This document shows, one piece after another, positions 20,654 to 28,689 of a stretch of 33,039 nt of DNA. The notes beneath the pieces are model-generated. The model saw only the letters and a list, made by a program, of their open reading frames with translations, was not told the origin of the DNA and ran no database searches. The translations under genes were made by a program, and so were the position numbers. Source of the stretch: an uncultured Oscillospiraceae bacterium (lineage in GTDB: Bacteria; Bacillota; Clostridia; Oscillospirales; Ruminococcaceae); the NCBI GenBank assembly GCA_934462925.1, contig CAKSIT010000021.1, forward strand, positions 1-33,039. Reading direction: 5' to 3'. Numbering within the stretch: the stretch's first letter is position 1; every line of letters starts with the position of its first letter.

Positions 20654-21439
20654 ATGGGTTTACCCGTACTTATTCTTGGCTTTTCGGGCAGCGGAAAGTC
20701 AAGTTCCATGCGAAACTTCAAGCCCGACGAGCTTGCGCTTGTCAACGTCAACGGAAAGTTCCTGCCGTTCCGCGGGAGATTCGACGAAACGCTTAACAGC
20801 GACGACTTCGACAAAATCAAGGCGTTCCTGTCGTCCGCAAAGGCAAAGGCTATTGTCGTGGACGACAGCCAGTACCTCATGCTCAACGAGTTCATGCGGC
20901 GCAGCAAGGAAAAAGGCTACGACAAGTTCACCGAGATTGCGGAGCATTTCTGGGCGCTTATCCGCTGCATTGAACAGCTCCCGCAGGATACCGTCGTGTA
21001 CTTCCTGCACCATATCGAATGCGGCGAGGACGGGCGCTTAAAGGCAAAGACCGTCGGCAAGCTGCTTGACGAAAAGGTTAATATCGAGGGTATGTTCTCG
21101 ATAGTGCTGCGCACAAGCGTAAGCGAGAACGGCTACCAGTTCCTCACGCAGACAGACGGGAACGACTGCTGCAAATCCCCTGCGGGAATGTTCGCGGGGT
21201 ACGCTATCCCGAACGACCTGCGCATGGTGGACGAGAACATCAGAATGTTCTACGGGCTTGTCCCCGAGCAGCGCTGCGCGGACTGCGGCGGGGTGATAAT
21301 GCCAACGGCGCGGCGCGGGGTGGCAGAGCTTTGCGCGGCGTCAGCGGAGAAGTTCGGGCGCGTTCTCTGCGCGGCGTGCGCAAAGGCTGAGCTGGCAAAG
21401 GGGGCGGGCGACAATGCCGCTGCGACCGTATCAGAGTGA
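20654..21439 (+). CDS. Sak4-like AAA/RecA-fold phage ATPase
   Basis: This 261-residue protein has Walker A GFSGSGKSS (Lys15), Walker B AIVVDDSQ (Asp70-Asp71) and a polar sensor-like YFLHHIE strand. Such single-domain ATPases (AAA_24/Sak4) act in phage recombination or replication with a partner SSB; the DUF669 gene nearby may supply one. The C terminus adds a probable zinc finger, CADCGG ... LCAACAK, which is not part of the ATPase core. GAAAGGAGA precedes the ATG. Its last 26 bp overlap the helicase gene. Confidence 0.82.
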   Translation: MGLPVLILGFSGSGKSSSMRNFKPDELALVNVNGKFLPFRGRFDETLNSDDFDKIKAFLSSAKAKAIVVDDSQYLMLNEFMRRSKEKGYDKFTEIAEHFWALIRCIEQLPQDTVVYFLHHIECGEDGRLKAKTVGKLLDEKVNIEGMFSIVLRTSVSENGYQFLTQTDGNDCCKSPAGMFAGYAIPNDLRMVDENIRMFYGLVPEQRCADCGGVIMPTARRGVAELCAASAEKFGRVLCAACAKAELAKGAGDNAAATVSE

Positions 21440-22760
21440 GCTTGTGGAGCGCCTGCGCGCAGCGTGGCGGGAGGGCTATAAAGCCCCGTGCATAGTTCTC
21501 CCCTGCGGCGGGGGCAAGTCCTGCATACTCGCGGAGATAGCGCGGAGAACTACGTACAACGGCAGGCGGGTGTTGTTCCTCGTCCATCGGCGGGAACTTG
21601 TCGAGCAGATAGTCGGGACGTTCTGCCGATGGGGCGTTGATATGCGCTACTGCGACGTGATGATGGTGCAGACCGCAACGCGCCGCCGCGCAAAGCTCCC
21701 GAAGCCCGCGCTAATAATGACCGACGAGAACCACCACAGCCTTGCGGCGAGCTATAAGAACATTTACGAGCAGTTCCCCGACGTGCTGCGCGTGGGCGTT
21801 ACCGCAACGCCCGTGCGGCTCAACGGCGACGGGCTGGGCGACGTCAACGACGAGCTTATTATAGGCGTGTCGGCTAAGTGGCTTATCGAAAACAAGTGCC
21901 TTGCGCCGTACGACTATTACGCCCCGAGCCTTGCAGACCTCACGGGGCTGCATACGAAAATGGGCGAGTACGTGACCGCCGAGGTCGAGAAAGCAATGAT
22001 AAAAAAGGCGATATTCGGCGACACGATAGCGTATTACCGCAGGCTTGCCGACGGGAAAAAAGCCGTCTGCTACTGCGCGAGTATCCGCCACAGCAAGGCT
22101 ATGGCGCAGGCGTTCTGCGAAGCGGGAATACCCGCCGCGCATATCGACGGCGAAACGCCCAAGCCCGAGCGCGCGGAGCTTATCGCAAAATTCCGCAGCG
22201 GCGAGATACGCATTCTCTGCAACGTTGACCTCATCAGCGAGGGCTTCGACGTACCCGACTGCGAGTGCGCGATACTGCTTCGCCCCACGCAGTCGCTCAC
22301 GCTGTACATACAGCAGTCCATGCGGTGTATGCGCTACCGCGACGGCAAGCGGGCGGTGATAATCGACCATGTCGGGAATTACGCGCGCTTCGGGCTGCCC
22401 GACGACGACCGCGAGTGGTCGCTCGAAAAGAAGCAGAAGAAAAAGCGCGCCGTATCCGAGGGGATAAAGGCGCAGATGTGCCCCGAGTGCTTCAGAACGT
22501 TCAACCCCGAGAACGCGCCGAAAACCAACGGGCGGCTGACCTGCCCGTGCTGTGGATATGTTTTCCCGAAAAAAGAGCGCGAGGAGCTTACGGAGCAGGC
22601 GGGCGCGCTCGAGAAAATCGAGGGCTTCAGGCTGAATTTTGCTACAGCCGAGAGCTGCCACAGCTATGCGGAGCTGCGCGAGTTCGCAAAGCGCAGGGGT
22701 TACAAGCCCGGCTGGGCTTACTTCAAAGCAAAGGAGCGTGGATTTCTTGACGGAGCATGA
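21414..22760 (+). CDS. Superfamily 2 DEAD/DEAH-like phage helicase
   Basis: This 448-residue helicase shows motif I CGGGKS (Lys35), motif Ia VHRRELVEQ, motif II written DENH (104-107) rather than DEAH, motif III TATP, motif V SEGFDVP, and motif VI-like QQSMRCMRY. A C-terminal zinc ribbon (CPECFRTF ... CPCCGYVF) is followed by a small helical domain. It belongs to the SSL2/RAD25-like phage helicases that accompany Gp157, Sak4 and DUF669. It probably unwinds or remodels DNA at the phage origin. It overlaps both neighbours, 26 bp upstream and 14 bp downstream. Confidence 0.9.
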   Translation: MPLRPYQSELVERLRAAWREGYKAPCIVLPCGGGKSCILAEIARRTTYNGRRVLFLVHRRELVEQIVGTFCRWGVDMRYCDVMMVQTATRRRAKLPKPALIMTDENHHSLAASYKNIYEQFPDVLRVGVTATPVRLNGDGLGDVNDELIIGVSAKWLIENKCLAPYDYYAPSLADLTGLHTKMGEYVTAEVEKAMIKKAIFGDTIAYYRRLADGKKAVCYCASIRHSKAMAQAFCEAGIPAAHIDGETPKPERAELIAKFRSGEIRILCNVDLISEGFDVPDCECAILLRPTQSLTLYIQQSMRCMRYRDGKRAVIIDHVGNYARFGLPDDDREWSLEKKQKKKRAVSEGIKAQMCPECFRTFNPENAPKTNGRLTCPCCGYVFPKKEREELTEQAGALEKIEGFRLNFATAESCHSYAELREFAKRRGYKPGWAYFKAKERGFLDGA

Positions 22761-23061
22761 CGTGCAGAACCGAATACGCAGCGAAACCGCCGATATAGCC
22801 CTGCTGTTCCGCGCGAACGTCGGCAGCGGCGTGACCTATGACGGGCGGCACTTTGACACGGGGCTTCCGAAAGGATTCTCCGACCTGTTCGGTTTTCGCC
22901 TGTCGGACGGCAGGGCGGTATTCATCGAGATTAAAACGGCAACGGGACGCGTCCGCCCCGAGCAGGAAAGGTTCATTCAGAAAATGCGCGAATACGGCGC
23001 GCTCGCAGGAATAGCGCGGAGCGTTGAGGACGCGCGCAGAATCATATTACAGGAGGAATAA
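22747..23061 (+). CDS. VRR-NUC family nuclease
   Basis: This 104-residue protein is a stand-alone VRR-NUC domain of the PD-(D/E)XK fold: LPKGFSDLFGF carries the active-site Asp, FIEIKTATGR the E-x-K, and RPEQERFIQKM the conserved Gln. Stand-alone VRR-NUC enzymes in phages are thought to resolve structured DNA. The start is a TTG at 22747, with AAGGAG at the right distance; no in-frame ATG exists early in the domain. It overlaps the helicase end by 14 bp. Confidence 0.85.
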   Translation: MTEHDVQNRIRSETADIALLFRANVGSGVTYDGRHFDTGLPKGFSDLFGFRLSDGRAVFIEIKTATGRVRPEQERFIQKMREYGALAGIARSVEDARRIILQEE

Positions 23062-23063
23062 TT

Positions 23064-23612
23064 ATGGCATTCAGAACCAACACAGGCAAGGCGCGGGAGG
23101 GCGGAAACACGCTCAAACCCGAGGGCGATTATGAGGTTATTATCGATACAGCGGAGGTAACCAGAACGCAGTCCGGCAAGGACAAAATCAACATCGTGTA
23201 CGTTATCCGCAACGACGTTCAGCAGGCGTACCAGAACGGGCTTATCTTCGATTCAATCTGGAAGAAAAAGAACCCGAACGAGGACGACCAGAGCATAGGC
23301 GGCTATAATTTCGCGAACCTTATGGCGATAGCGAACGCCGCGAAGCTCCCCGACGGCAAGGAGTACGCCGACCTTAACGCGCTTCTCGCGGAGCTTGTCG
23401 GTAAGCCGCTGCGCGTACATCTCTATCATGATGATTACAACGACAAGTGGTATGAAAAAATCGACAGGCATGAGCCGACAACGCTCGCCGCCGTCAAGCA
23501 CAAGACAAAGGGCAAGCCGTCAACCGCCGCGCCTGCTATACCTGCTCCCGCGCCTGCGGCAGCGGCAAGTGAACATCCCGCCGCAGCGGTTGATGACGAT
23601 TACCCGTTCTGA
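23064..23612 (+). CDS. DUF669 protein, probable phage single-strand DNA-binding protein
   Basis: This 182-residue protein has the DUF669 beta-rich core (about 1-135, with GDYEVIIDTAEVTRTQSGKD and GKPLRVHLYHDDY). An Ala/Pro-rich flexible linker follows, and the protein ends in DDDYPF. This mimics the acidic C-terminal tip of bacterial SSB (DDDIPF), which recruits partner proteins. The core, linker and tip order is the SSB plan, and its place beside a Sak4-like ATPase, helicase and primase supports ssDNA binding. The linkage to SSB function is inference. AGGAGGA precedes the ATG. Confidence 0.82.
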   Translation: MAFRTNTGKAREGGNTLKPEGDYEVIIDTAEVTRTQSGKDKINIVYVIRNDVQQAYQNGLIFDSIWKKKNPNEDDQSIGGYNFANLMAIANAAKLPDGKEYADLNALLAELVGKPLRVHLYHDDYNDKWYEKIDRHEPTTLAAVKHKTKGKPSTAAPAIPAPAPAAAASEHPAAAVDDDYPF

Positions 23613-23691
23613 TGTGCAGACAATTGCAGAAAGCGATAAGGTATATTTTCTGCGAGGGAAACCTCAGACAAAACGACAGGAGGAATAAACC

Positions 23692-26022
23692 ATGTATGAA
23701 AATGTACCCGAGGAGCTGAAAGCGCTCCCCAACTGGGTTTGCTGGAGCGCAGTCTACAAGCCGCGCCCCGACGCCCCCGACCACTTCGGCAAAACGCCGA
23801 TAAACCCGCGCACGGGCGGCGGCGCGCAGAGCAACAACCCCGACACATGGGCGGATTTCGATACCGCCCTTAAGGCTTCGGAACAGTATTCGGGAATCGG
23901 CTTTATGTTCGGCAACTCGCCCTACTTCGGCGTTGACGTTGACAGGGCGGAGGCGGATATCCGCGAGTTTCTCGAGGGCGGCGACGGCATTGTAAGCGAG
24001 TTCATTCACGCGCTGCAAAGCTACGCGGAGCTGTCGCCAAGCGGCAAGGGAATACACATTCTCTGCCGCGGGGCGCTGCCGAACGGCGGGCGCAGGCGCG
24101 GCAACGTTGAGATGTACGACAGCGGCAGGTTCTTCACCGTGACGGGCAACAGAATCGGCTCATACGCAGGCGTTGCCGACTGCACCGAGGCGATAAAGCC
24201 GCTGCACGAGAAGTATCTCGGCGGCGCGAGGGCAGAGCCTGCGCAGCGCGTAGTGCAGCAGGGGGAACTCCCCGCCACGGCGGCTAAGGTGCTTGAGCTT
24301 GCGCGCGCGGCGAAGAACGGCTGCAAGTTCCGGTCGCTGTTCGCGGGGAACTATTCGGAGTATTCCTCGCAGAGCGAGGCGGACATGGCGTTGTGCAATA
24401 TGCTGGCGTTCTGGACGGGGCGCAACGCGGGGCTTATGGACGAGATATTCCGACAGAGCGGGCTTATGCGCGACAAGTGGGACAGGCAGCAGAGCGGCTC
24501 GACCTACGGCGCGCTGACGATTCAGAAAGCCTGCGAGCAATGCGCGCAGATTTATCAGCCAACGCCTGTTTTCCGCGTGAAAATCGGCGGCAATAGCGCT
24601 CCGAGCGCCGACCCCGACGAAGCTAAGCAGCCCAAGCTCTACACCATGGACGACATGGGCAATGCCGCGCGCTTTCTCGACCTGTTCGGGGAGGATTTCC
24701 GTTACAACTACACCGACAAGTGCTTTCTCTACTGGGACGGCCGACGTTGGGCGAGCGACCTTGACGGCTGCGCCGAACGCTCCGCAGACGTTGCAGTCGG
24801 CGCAATGTCGCTTGAAGCGGAGCATTACGAGCGCACGGACGAGGAGCTTGCAAAGGCGTTCCGCAAGCACGTTAAGGCGAGCCGCTCAAACAAATCCAAG
24901 ACGAATATGCTTAAAGAGGTTCAGCACAATATGCCGATAATGCCGTCGCAGCTCGACCGCCACAACATGGCGTTCAACGTCCCCAACGGCACGCTGTCGC
25001 TTAAAACGGGGCAGCTTGTACCGCATGAGCGCAGGCATTTCATAACCAAATTCAGCCCGATTGAATACCCAGTTTGGTGCAACACGGAACTTACCGCTGA
25101 TAGCTCAGGTGATATTTTGCACCAAACTGATAACGCCGACTGCCCGCTGTGGCAGAAGTTCCTCGGCGACGTCTTCGGCGGCGACAGGGAGCTTATCCGC
25201 TACATACAGAAAGCCGTCGGATACAGCATGACGGGCGATACGTCGGAGCAGTGCGTGTTCTTCCTTTACGGGACGGGGCGCAACGGAAAGAGTACGTTCC
25301 TTGACGTTCTGCGCGAGATTTTCGGCGAGTACGTGAGCAACATTCAGCCCGAAACCATAATGGTTAAGAACGGCATGGGAAACGGCATAAACAGCGACAT
25401 TGCCCGCCTTAAGGGCGCGCGCATGGTGACTACCGTCGAGCCGAACGAGGGCGTGCGCATAAACGAGGGGCTGATAAAGCAGCTTACGGGCGACGACGCG
25501 GTGACGGCGCGCAAGCTCTACGGCAACGAGTTCGAGTTCAAGCCCGAGTTCAAGCTGTGGATGGCGACGAACCATAAGCCTATTATTCGCGGCACGGACG
25601 AGGGCATATGGCGGCGCATTCATATGATACCGTTTACGGTGCAGATTCCGCCCGAAAAGGTGGACAGGCAGCTAAAGTCGAAGCTCGAGCGCGAGTACCC
25701 CGCTATCCTGCGGTGGGCGGCAGAGGGCTGTCTGCTGTGGCAGCGCGAGGGGCTGAAACAGCCGCGCGCCGTTCTTGACATGACCCGCGAATACCGCCGC
25801 GAAATGGACGTTATCTCGGGCTTCCTCGGGGACTGCTGTGAAGTGGGAGAGGGCTTTTACGCAAAGTCCTCGGAGCTGTACGCCGCCTATTCCGCATGGT
25901 GCGAGGCGAACACAGAGTACAAGATGAGCAACACGAAGTTTTCTGTGGAGCTTGACAAGAGATTTCAGAAGATTTCAAGGCGCGACGGCAACTATTTTTC
26001 GGGCTTGAGATTAAACAGATAA
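23692..26022 (+). CDS. Phage primase-helicase (AEP-like N terminus, D5/P4-type SF3 helicase)
   Basis: This 776-residue protein has an N-terminal archaeo-eukaryotic primase/NrS-1-like domain (about 1-180: NWVCWSAVY, KTPINPRTGG, GVDVDRA, LSPSGKGIHI, GRFFTVTGN). A linker and D5_N region lead to an SF3 helicase domain with Walker A GTGRNGKS (Lys533, in 527-534), SF3 motifs including KLWMATNHKPII, and a C-terminal primase-type winged helix. It should both prime and unwind at the phage origin. It is the last gene of the replication module; a long palindrome lies directly after its stop. AGGAGGA precedes the ATG. Confidence 0.92.
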   Translation: MYENVPEELKALPNWVCWSAVYKPRPDAPDHFGKTPINPRTGGGAQSNNPDTWADFDTALKASEQYSGIGFMFGNSPYFGVDVDRAEADIREFLEGGDGIVSEFIHALQSYAELSPSGKGIHILCRGALPNGGRRRGNVEMYDSGRFFTVTGNRIGSYAGVADCTEAIKPLHEKYLGGARAEPAQRVVQQGELPATAAKVLELARAAKNGCKFRSLFAGNYSEYSSQSEADMALCNMLAFWTGRNAGLMDEIFRQSGLMRDKWDRQQSGSTYGALTIQKACEQCAQIYQPTPVFRVKIGGNSAPSADPDEAKQPKLYTMDDMGNAARFLDLFGEDFRYNYTDKCFLYWDGRRWASDLDGCAERSADVAVGAMSLEAEHYERTDEELAKAFRKHVKASRSNKSKTNMLKEVQHNMPIMPSQLDRHNMAFNVPNGTLSLKTGQLVPHERRHFITKFSPIEYPVWCNTELTADSSGDILHQTDNADCPLWQKFLGDVFGGDRELIRYIQKAVGYSMTGDTSEQCVFFLYGTGRNGKSTFLDVLREIFGEYVSNIQPETIMVKNGMGNGINSDIARLKGARMVTTVEPNEGVRINEGLIKQLTGDDAVTARKLYGNEFEFKPEFKLWMATNHKPIIRGTDEGIWRRIHMIPFTVQIPPEKVDRQLKSKLEREYPAILRWAAEGCLLWQREGLKQPRAVLDMTREYRREMDVISGFLGDCCEVGEGFYAKSSELYAAYSAWCEANTEYKMSNTKFSVELDKRFQKISRRDGNYFSGLRLNR

Positions 26023-26035
26023 GGTGGTGAATTAT

Positions 26036-26135
26036 GGAAGTGTGGAAGGTGTGGAAGGTTATATAACCCTTTGTATAGAAAAAAATAAAAATATATAAAA
26101 AGTATATAGCAACCCTCCACACCTTCCACACCGCC
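26036..26135. repeat. Long palindrome with AT-rich centre (candidate replication origin or RNA hairpin)
   Basis: GTGTGGAAGGTGTGGA (26040-26055) is perfectly complementary to 26116-26131; four more pairs (GGTT/AACC) follow inward after one mismatch, and GG/CC pair further out. The loop (26061-26110) is mainly A and T. The arm itself contains GTGGAAGGT direct repeats. It lies between the primase-helicase stop and the next start codon. Confidence 0.85.
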
Positions 26136-26141
26136 TAAATT

Positions 26142-26546
26142 ATGGTAAGTTTTAACGACCCCGAAAAGTTCGCCGAGCTTGAACGGCAGGCGTACGACGG
26201 GCAGCTTGATTTCAACAGCTTCCCTGCGGCGGAGTACCGCTATTTTGACCGCGTGCAGGACATAGGGTATCGTGTTCGGCACGAGGGCTTCCCAAAGGAC
26301 TTTGCGCGCAGGGACATTGCGCAGGCGAAGCGCGATTATCTGGACGACATAGACGAGCGCGCCTCGAACGTAAACGCGGCGCGGCAGTACACCGAAAGCC
26401 GCGTGCGCATGGGCGCGTTGGTGAACGAGATATACAAGGCGCAAACGCCGCTCGGCAAGCTCCGCTTCGCGCTTGAGTTCGTGGAGATTACGGTGCATGA
26501 GGACGGGCTTGCGGCGAGGAATTTGAAAGAGGTGGAAGATGGATAA
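26142..26546 (+). CDS. Phage protein, unknown function
   Basis: This 134-residue charged, helical protein (MVSFNDPEKFAELERQAYDG...) has no recognised family. It starts right after the palindrome and lacks a Shine-Dalgarno sequence near its ATG. The only good site, AAGGTGGTG (26021-26029), is on the far side of the hairpin, next to a matching AATTATGG (26030-26037). If the RNA hairpin forms, that site would be brought within about 14 nt of the ATG. Its end overlaps the next gene by 8 bp. Confidence 0.7.
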   Translation: MVSFNDPEKFAELERQAYDGQLDFNSFPAAEYRYFDRVQDIGYRVRHEGFPKDFARRDIAQAKRDYLDDIDERASNVNAARQYTESRVRMGALVNEIYKAQTPLGKLRFALEFVEITVHEDGLAARNLKEVEDG

Positions 26547-26892
26547 GTTTGAAGAAATCAGGACGCGCCTGCTTGAAAAGGGCAACAGGCACAGGGATAC
26601 GGCGATTAAAGAGATTGACGCCCACGCGCGAGGGTACTTGTCGGGCGTGTTTGATGCGCTGGAAATGGTCGAGGCTGCCGAACAGCAGGAGCAGAACGCG
26701 CCGCGCACGAACCTTGACCGCATACGCACTATGAGCGCGGAGGAGATTGCGGATTGGACGGAAGAAGATTTGGAGTGCGGTTCTTGCCCGATAGTGGGTA
26801 GCGACGAGCGCTTGTGTAAAACAACAAGTTGCGCGGCAGCAATTGTGAAATGGCTCAACAGCCCTGCAAAGGAGGGTGGTAAAAATGGCTGA
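26539..26892 (+). CDS. Phage protein with C-terminal Cys motif, unknown function
   Basis: This 117-residue protein has a helical N terminus ([18 protein letters not shown]...) and, after a Ser/Glu-rich linker ([16 protein letters not shown]), a cysteine cluster [19 protein letters not shown] followed by [10 protein letters not shown]. The cluster and the W-L-N end are recurrent in Firmicutes phage proteins and probably bind zinc. It overlaps both neighbours by 8 bp. Confidence 0.68.
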   Translation: MDKFEEIRTRLLEKGNRHRDTAIKEIDAHARGYLSGVFDALEMVEAAEQQEQNAPRTNLDRIRTMSAEEIADWTEEDLECGSCPIVGSDERLCKTTSCAAAIVKWLNSPAKEGGKNG

Positions 26893-27484
26893 TATAACAG
26901 AATATCTTGATGGGCTGAACTACACGATAACCGACGAGGAAAAGCCCCTCATGGACATCTTTGCGGAATCGTGGGAGTATTGCAGGAATAAGGTTTGCCG
27001 CACCTGCAAGTATGGCGGCAAGGGTGACAAGCACATCAAAATGATGATATGTATGTCTTATCAGTACGCCAAACGACTTGTCGCGGCAGGGTACAGGAAT
27101 GTAACGCCGCCTTCCGAGTGCAAGGACGATGAACTGATAACTGCCGCGTATGGGGCTTACCCCGACACGCTGACCGACCGCGAGAAACACATAGTCGTGC
27201 TGCGGCAGGGGCTTTCCAACGGCATAAAGCGCACATTTGAGGACATAGGCAGAGAGTACGGAGTAACGCGCGAGCGCATACGCCAGTTGGAGAAAAAGGC
27301 AATGGACAAGCTTGCTGCGCTTAAGGCGCTGACTGCCGACGTCGCGCCAGTGGTGCATGGCGAATGGGCGGGAACGGTATGCACGGCGTGCGGGGAATGC
27401 GTGGGAGCGGCAGCGCTGCCGTGCAATTGCTTTTACTGTCCGAACTGCGGCGCTAAGATGGACGGAGGTGATACAGATGTCTGA
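26885..27484 (+). CDS. Sigma-70 region 4-like domain flanked by zinc-binding modules
   Basis: This 199-residue protein has three parts. Residues about 32-80 contain CRTCKYG...[10 protein letters not shown] with a later Cys, a likely metal site. Residues about 96-147 match sigma-70 region 4 ([14 protein letters not shown], then [19 protein letters not shown]), almost identical to primary sigma factors in the [10 protein letters not shown] recognition helix. Residues about 159-192 form a zinc ribbon (CTACG...YCPNCGAKM). Sigma region 2 is absent, so it is not a complete sigma factor. It could bind -35 DNA or act as a co-sigma or anti-sigma factor. ATG 26885 is preferred; GGAGGGTGG precedes it. 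Confidence 0.75.
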   Translation: MADITEYLDGLNYTITDEEKPLMDIFAESWEYCRNKVCRTCKYGGKGDKHIKMMICMSYQYAKRLVAAGYRNVTPPSECKDDELITAAYGAYPDTLTDREKHIVVLRQGLSNGIKRTFEDIGREYGVTRERIRQLEKKAMDKLAALKALTADVAPVVHGEWAGTVCTACGECVGAAALPCNCFYCPNCGAKMDGGDTDV

Positions 27485-27674
27485 AATCAAATTAAAGCCC
27501 TGTCCGTTTTGCGGGGGCAAGGCAGCAATTTTTGTTGATGATGGTGTAAGGGTTATATGCGTTGAGTGCCGCGCAAGCTCGAAAGTATTAAAAGATATGC
27601 TTTCGGTAAAAGGTGTGGCGGGAAATGCAACAGAATCGGTCATTAAAGCGTGGAACAGGAGGATTGACGAATGA
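27477..27674 (+). CDS. Lar-like zinc ribbon protein (restriction alleviation family)
   Basis: This 65-residue protein has the Lar-type pattern [17 protein letters not shown] ... ICVECRASS ... [10 protein letters not shown], a zinc ribbon followed by a WN-R helix. Lar of the Rac prophage modulates type I restriction, but most phage members are uncharacterised, so a role in restriction alleviation is tentative. GGAGGTGAT precedes the ATG, inside the preceding gene's end. Confidence 0.8.
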   Translation: MSEIKLKPCPFCGGKAAIFVDDGVRVICVECRASSKVLKDMLSVKGVAGNATESVIKAWNRRIDE

Positions 27675-27868
27675 AATGTCCGTTTAGAGCCACCACAACA
27701 ATACACAAGCCGGAAATAGCTCGCACGATAGTAAGCAAAGATTTTCCTGAGTGCCTTGGGAAAGAGTGCCCATATTACTACGAAAGGAACAAAACGAACA
27801 AGTGTACAGGTTACACAGTAACATCGTATAAATGCAGGAGAGCTGATAATGACCCGAACAGACCTTGA
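27671..27868 (+). CDS. Small Cys-rich phage protein
   Basis: This 65-residue basic protein opens [10 protein letters not shown] and contains ECLGKECPYYYERNKTNKC and KCRRADND, five Cys in a zinc-finger-like pattern. The CPYY motif resembles CPFYK in the 16926-17096 product. Function unknown. It overlaps the Lar-like gene by 4 bp and the late regulator gene by 20 bp. Confidence 0.68.
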   Translation: MKCPFRATTTIHKPEIARTIVSKDFPECLGKECPYYYERNKTNKCTGYTVTSYKCRRADNDPNRP

Positions 27869-28241
27869 ACAGATATACTACCTCCACCGCGAGCTGCGTA
27901 TGTGGGAGCGCGAGCTTGAACGCCTGCGTGGGCGGTCGCTTGTGCAATCGCCGCAGTCGAGTACATCGCATGGCTCGGGCGTGTCGGATAAGGTAGCCGA
28001 GCGCGCTGCCAGAACCGCAGACCTCGAGCGCCTTATCGCCGCCAAGCGCGACGAGATACAGGAGCTTCGCGACCGCGCTGTGGAGTACGTCTACGGCATT
28101 CCCGACAGCCTTACGCGGCAGGTGGTTTACTACCGCTGTGTGAGCCTGTTCAGCTGGCGCAGGGTCGCGTATGAAGTCGGCGGGAACAATACCGAGGAGA
28201 GCGTTCGCAAGATTTACACGCGCTTTTTTGACGGCGCTTAA
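27849..28241 (+). CDS. DUF1492/ArpU-type late transcription regulator
   Basis: This 130-residue protein has a helical N-terminal half with a coiled-coil-like ELERLRGRS and ELRDRAVEYVYGIPDSLTRQ, followed by a sigma region 4-like HTH (VVYYRCVSLFSWRRVAYEVG and EESVRKIYTRFF). This order is typical of DUF1492/ArpU-like proteins, which sit just before the HNH-terminase genes in Firmicutes phages and are believed to switch on late transcription. A promoter with a tandem repeat lies 4 bp after its stop, its likely target. Sigma-like DNA binding is inferred from the family. Confidence 0.82.
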   Translation: MTRTDLEQIYYLHRELRMWERELERLRGRSLVQSPQSSTSHGSGVSDKVAERAARTADLERLIAAKRDEIQELRDRAVEYVYGIPDSLTRQVVYYRCVSLFSWRRVAYEVGGNNTEESVRKIYTRFFDGA

Positions 28242-28244
28242 ATC

Positions 28245-28277
28245 TGTCCGTTTTGTCCGTTTCACCTGTGGTATAAT
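28245..28277 (+). promoter_or_regulatory. Candidate activator-dependent late promoter
   Basis: Two adjacent perfect copies of TGTCCGTTT (28245-28253, 28254-28262) end 9 bp before a perfect TATAAT (28272-28277). No TTGACA-like -35 exists; the second repeat covers the -35 position. This is how an activator-dependent promoter would look. It sits directly after the DUF1492-like gene. Confidence 0.7.
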
Positions 28278-28295
28278 GGTAGCATGAAATACTGA

Positions 28296-28320
28296 ACAGC
28301 GCTCCGCTTCGGGGCGCTGT
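28296..28320 (+). other. Leader hairpin of the late transcript
   Basis: ACAGCGCTCC pairs with GGGGCGCTGT (one G-U), loop GCTTC. There is no T-tract, so it is more likely a leader structure than a terminator; the HNH start codon lies 17 nt further on. Confidence 0.55.
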
Positions 28321-28337
28321 CTGCGTTTGGGGGGCGT

Positions 28338-28688
28338 ATGAAGCACTACTGTACAGTCTGCCGCAAGATACACGTGGGGCGCTGCAAACCGGTATTCACG
28401 CGCGATTCGAGGGCTGACAGATTCCGAAATACGCAGGCGTGGCGTAGAAAATCCGCTGCGATTATTGCACGAGATTATCATTGCTGCCGGGTCTGCTATG
28501 CTGACGGCAAGGTCCGCACGGCTGACCTGTCGGTACATCACATTACGCCGCTCGCTGTCGATTTTAGCAAGCGGCTTGACGAGGATAATCTCATCACGCT
28601 GTGCCGATTCCATCACGAACAGGCGGAGCGCGGAGCAATCAAGGCAGCGTATCTCCGAAAACTGGCTTGCGAGAGTTTTCAACCGTAA
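28338..28688 (+). CDS. Phage HNH endonuclease
   Basis: This 116-residue HNH nuclease has HHITPL (His67-His68), Asn84 in DEDNLITLC, and His92-His93 in FHHEQ, plus structural zinc cysteines at CRVC (50-53) and around Cys89. HNH enzymes located next to the small terminase gene assist cos cleavage or packaging in HK97-type phages. The N-terminal MKHYCTVCRKIHVGRCK is a second Cys/His cluster. A G-rich site, TTGGGGGGCG, precedes the ATG. It lies at the start of the late region, after the late promoter. Confidence 0.9.
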   Translation: MKHYCTVCRKIHVGRCKPVFTRDSRADRFRNTQAWRRKSAAIIARDYHCCRVCYADGKVRTADLSVHHITPLAVDFSKRLDEDNLITLCRFHHEQAERGAIKAAYLRKLACESFQP

Positions 28689-28689
28689 T

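Noticed and set aside
26034..26066. MEVWKVWKVI mini-ORF as a real leader peptide
   Set aside because: It has a good Shine-Dalgarno, but the codons are fully explained by the palindrome arm; kept only as part of the hairpin finding.
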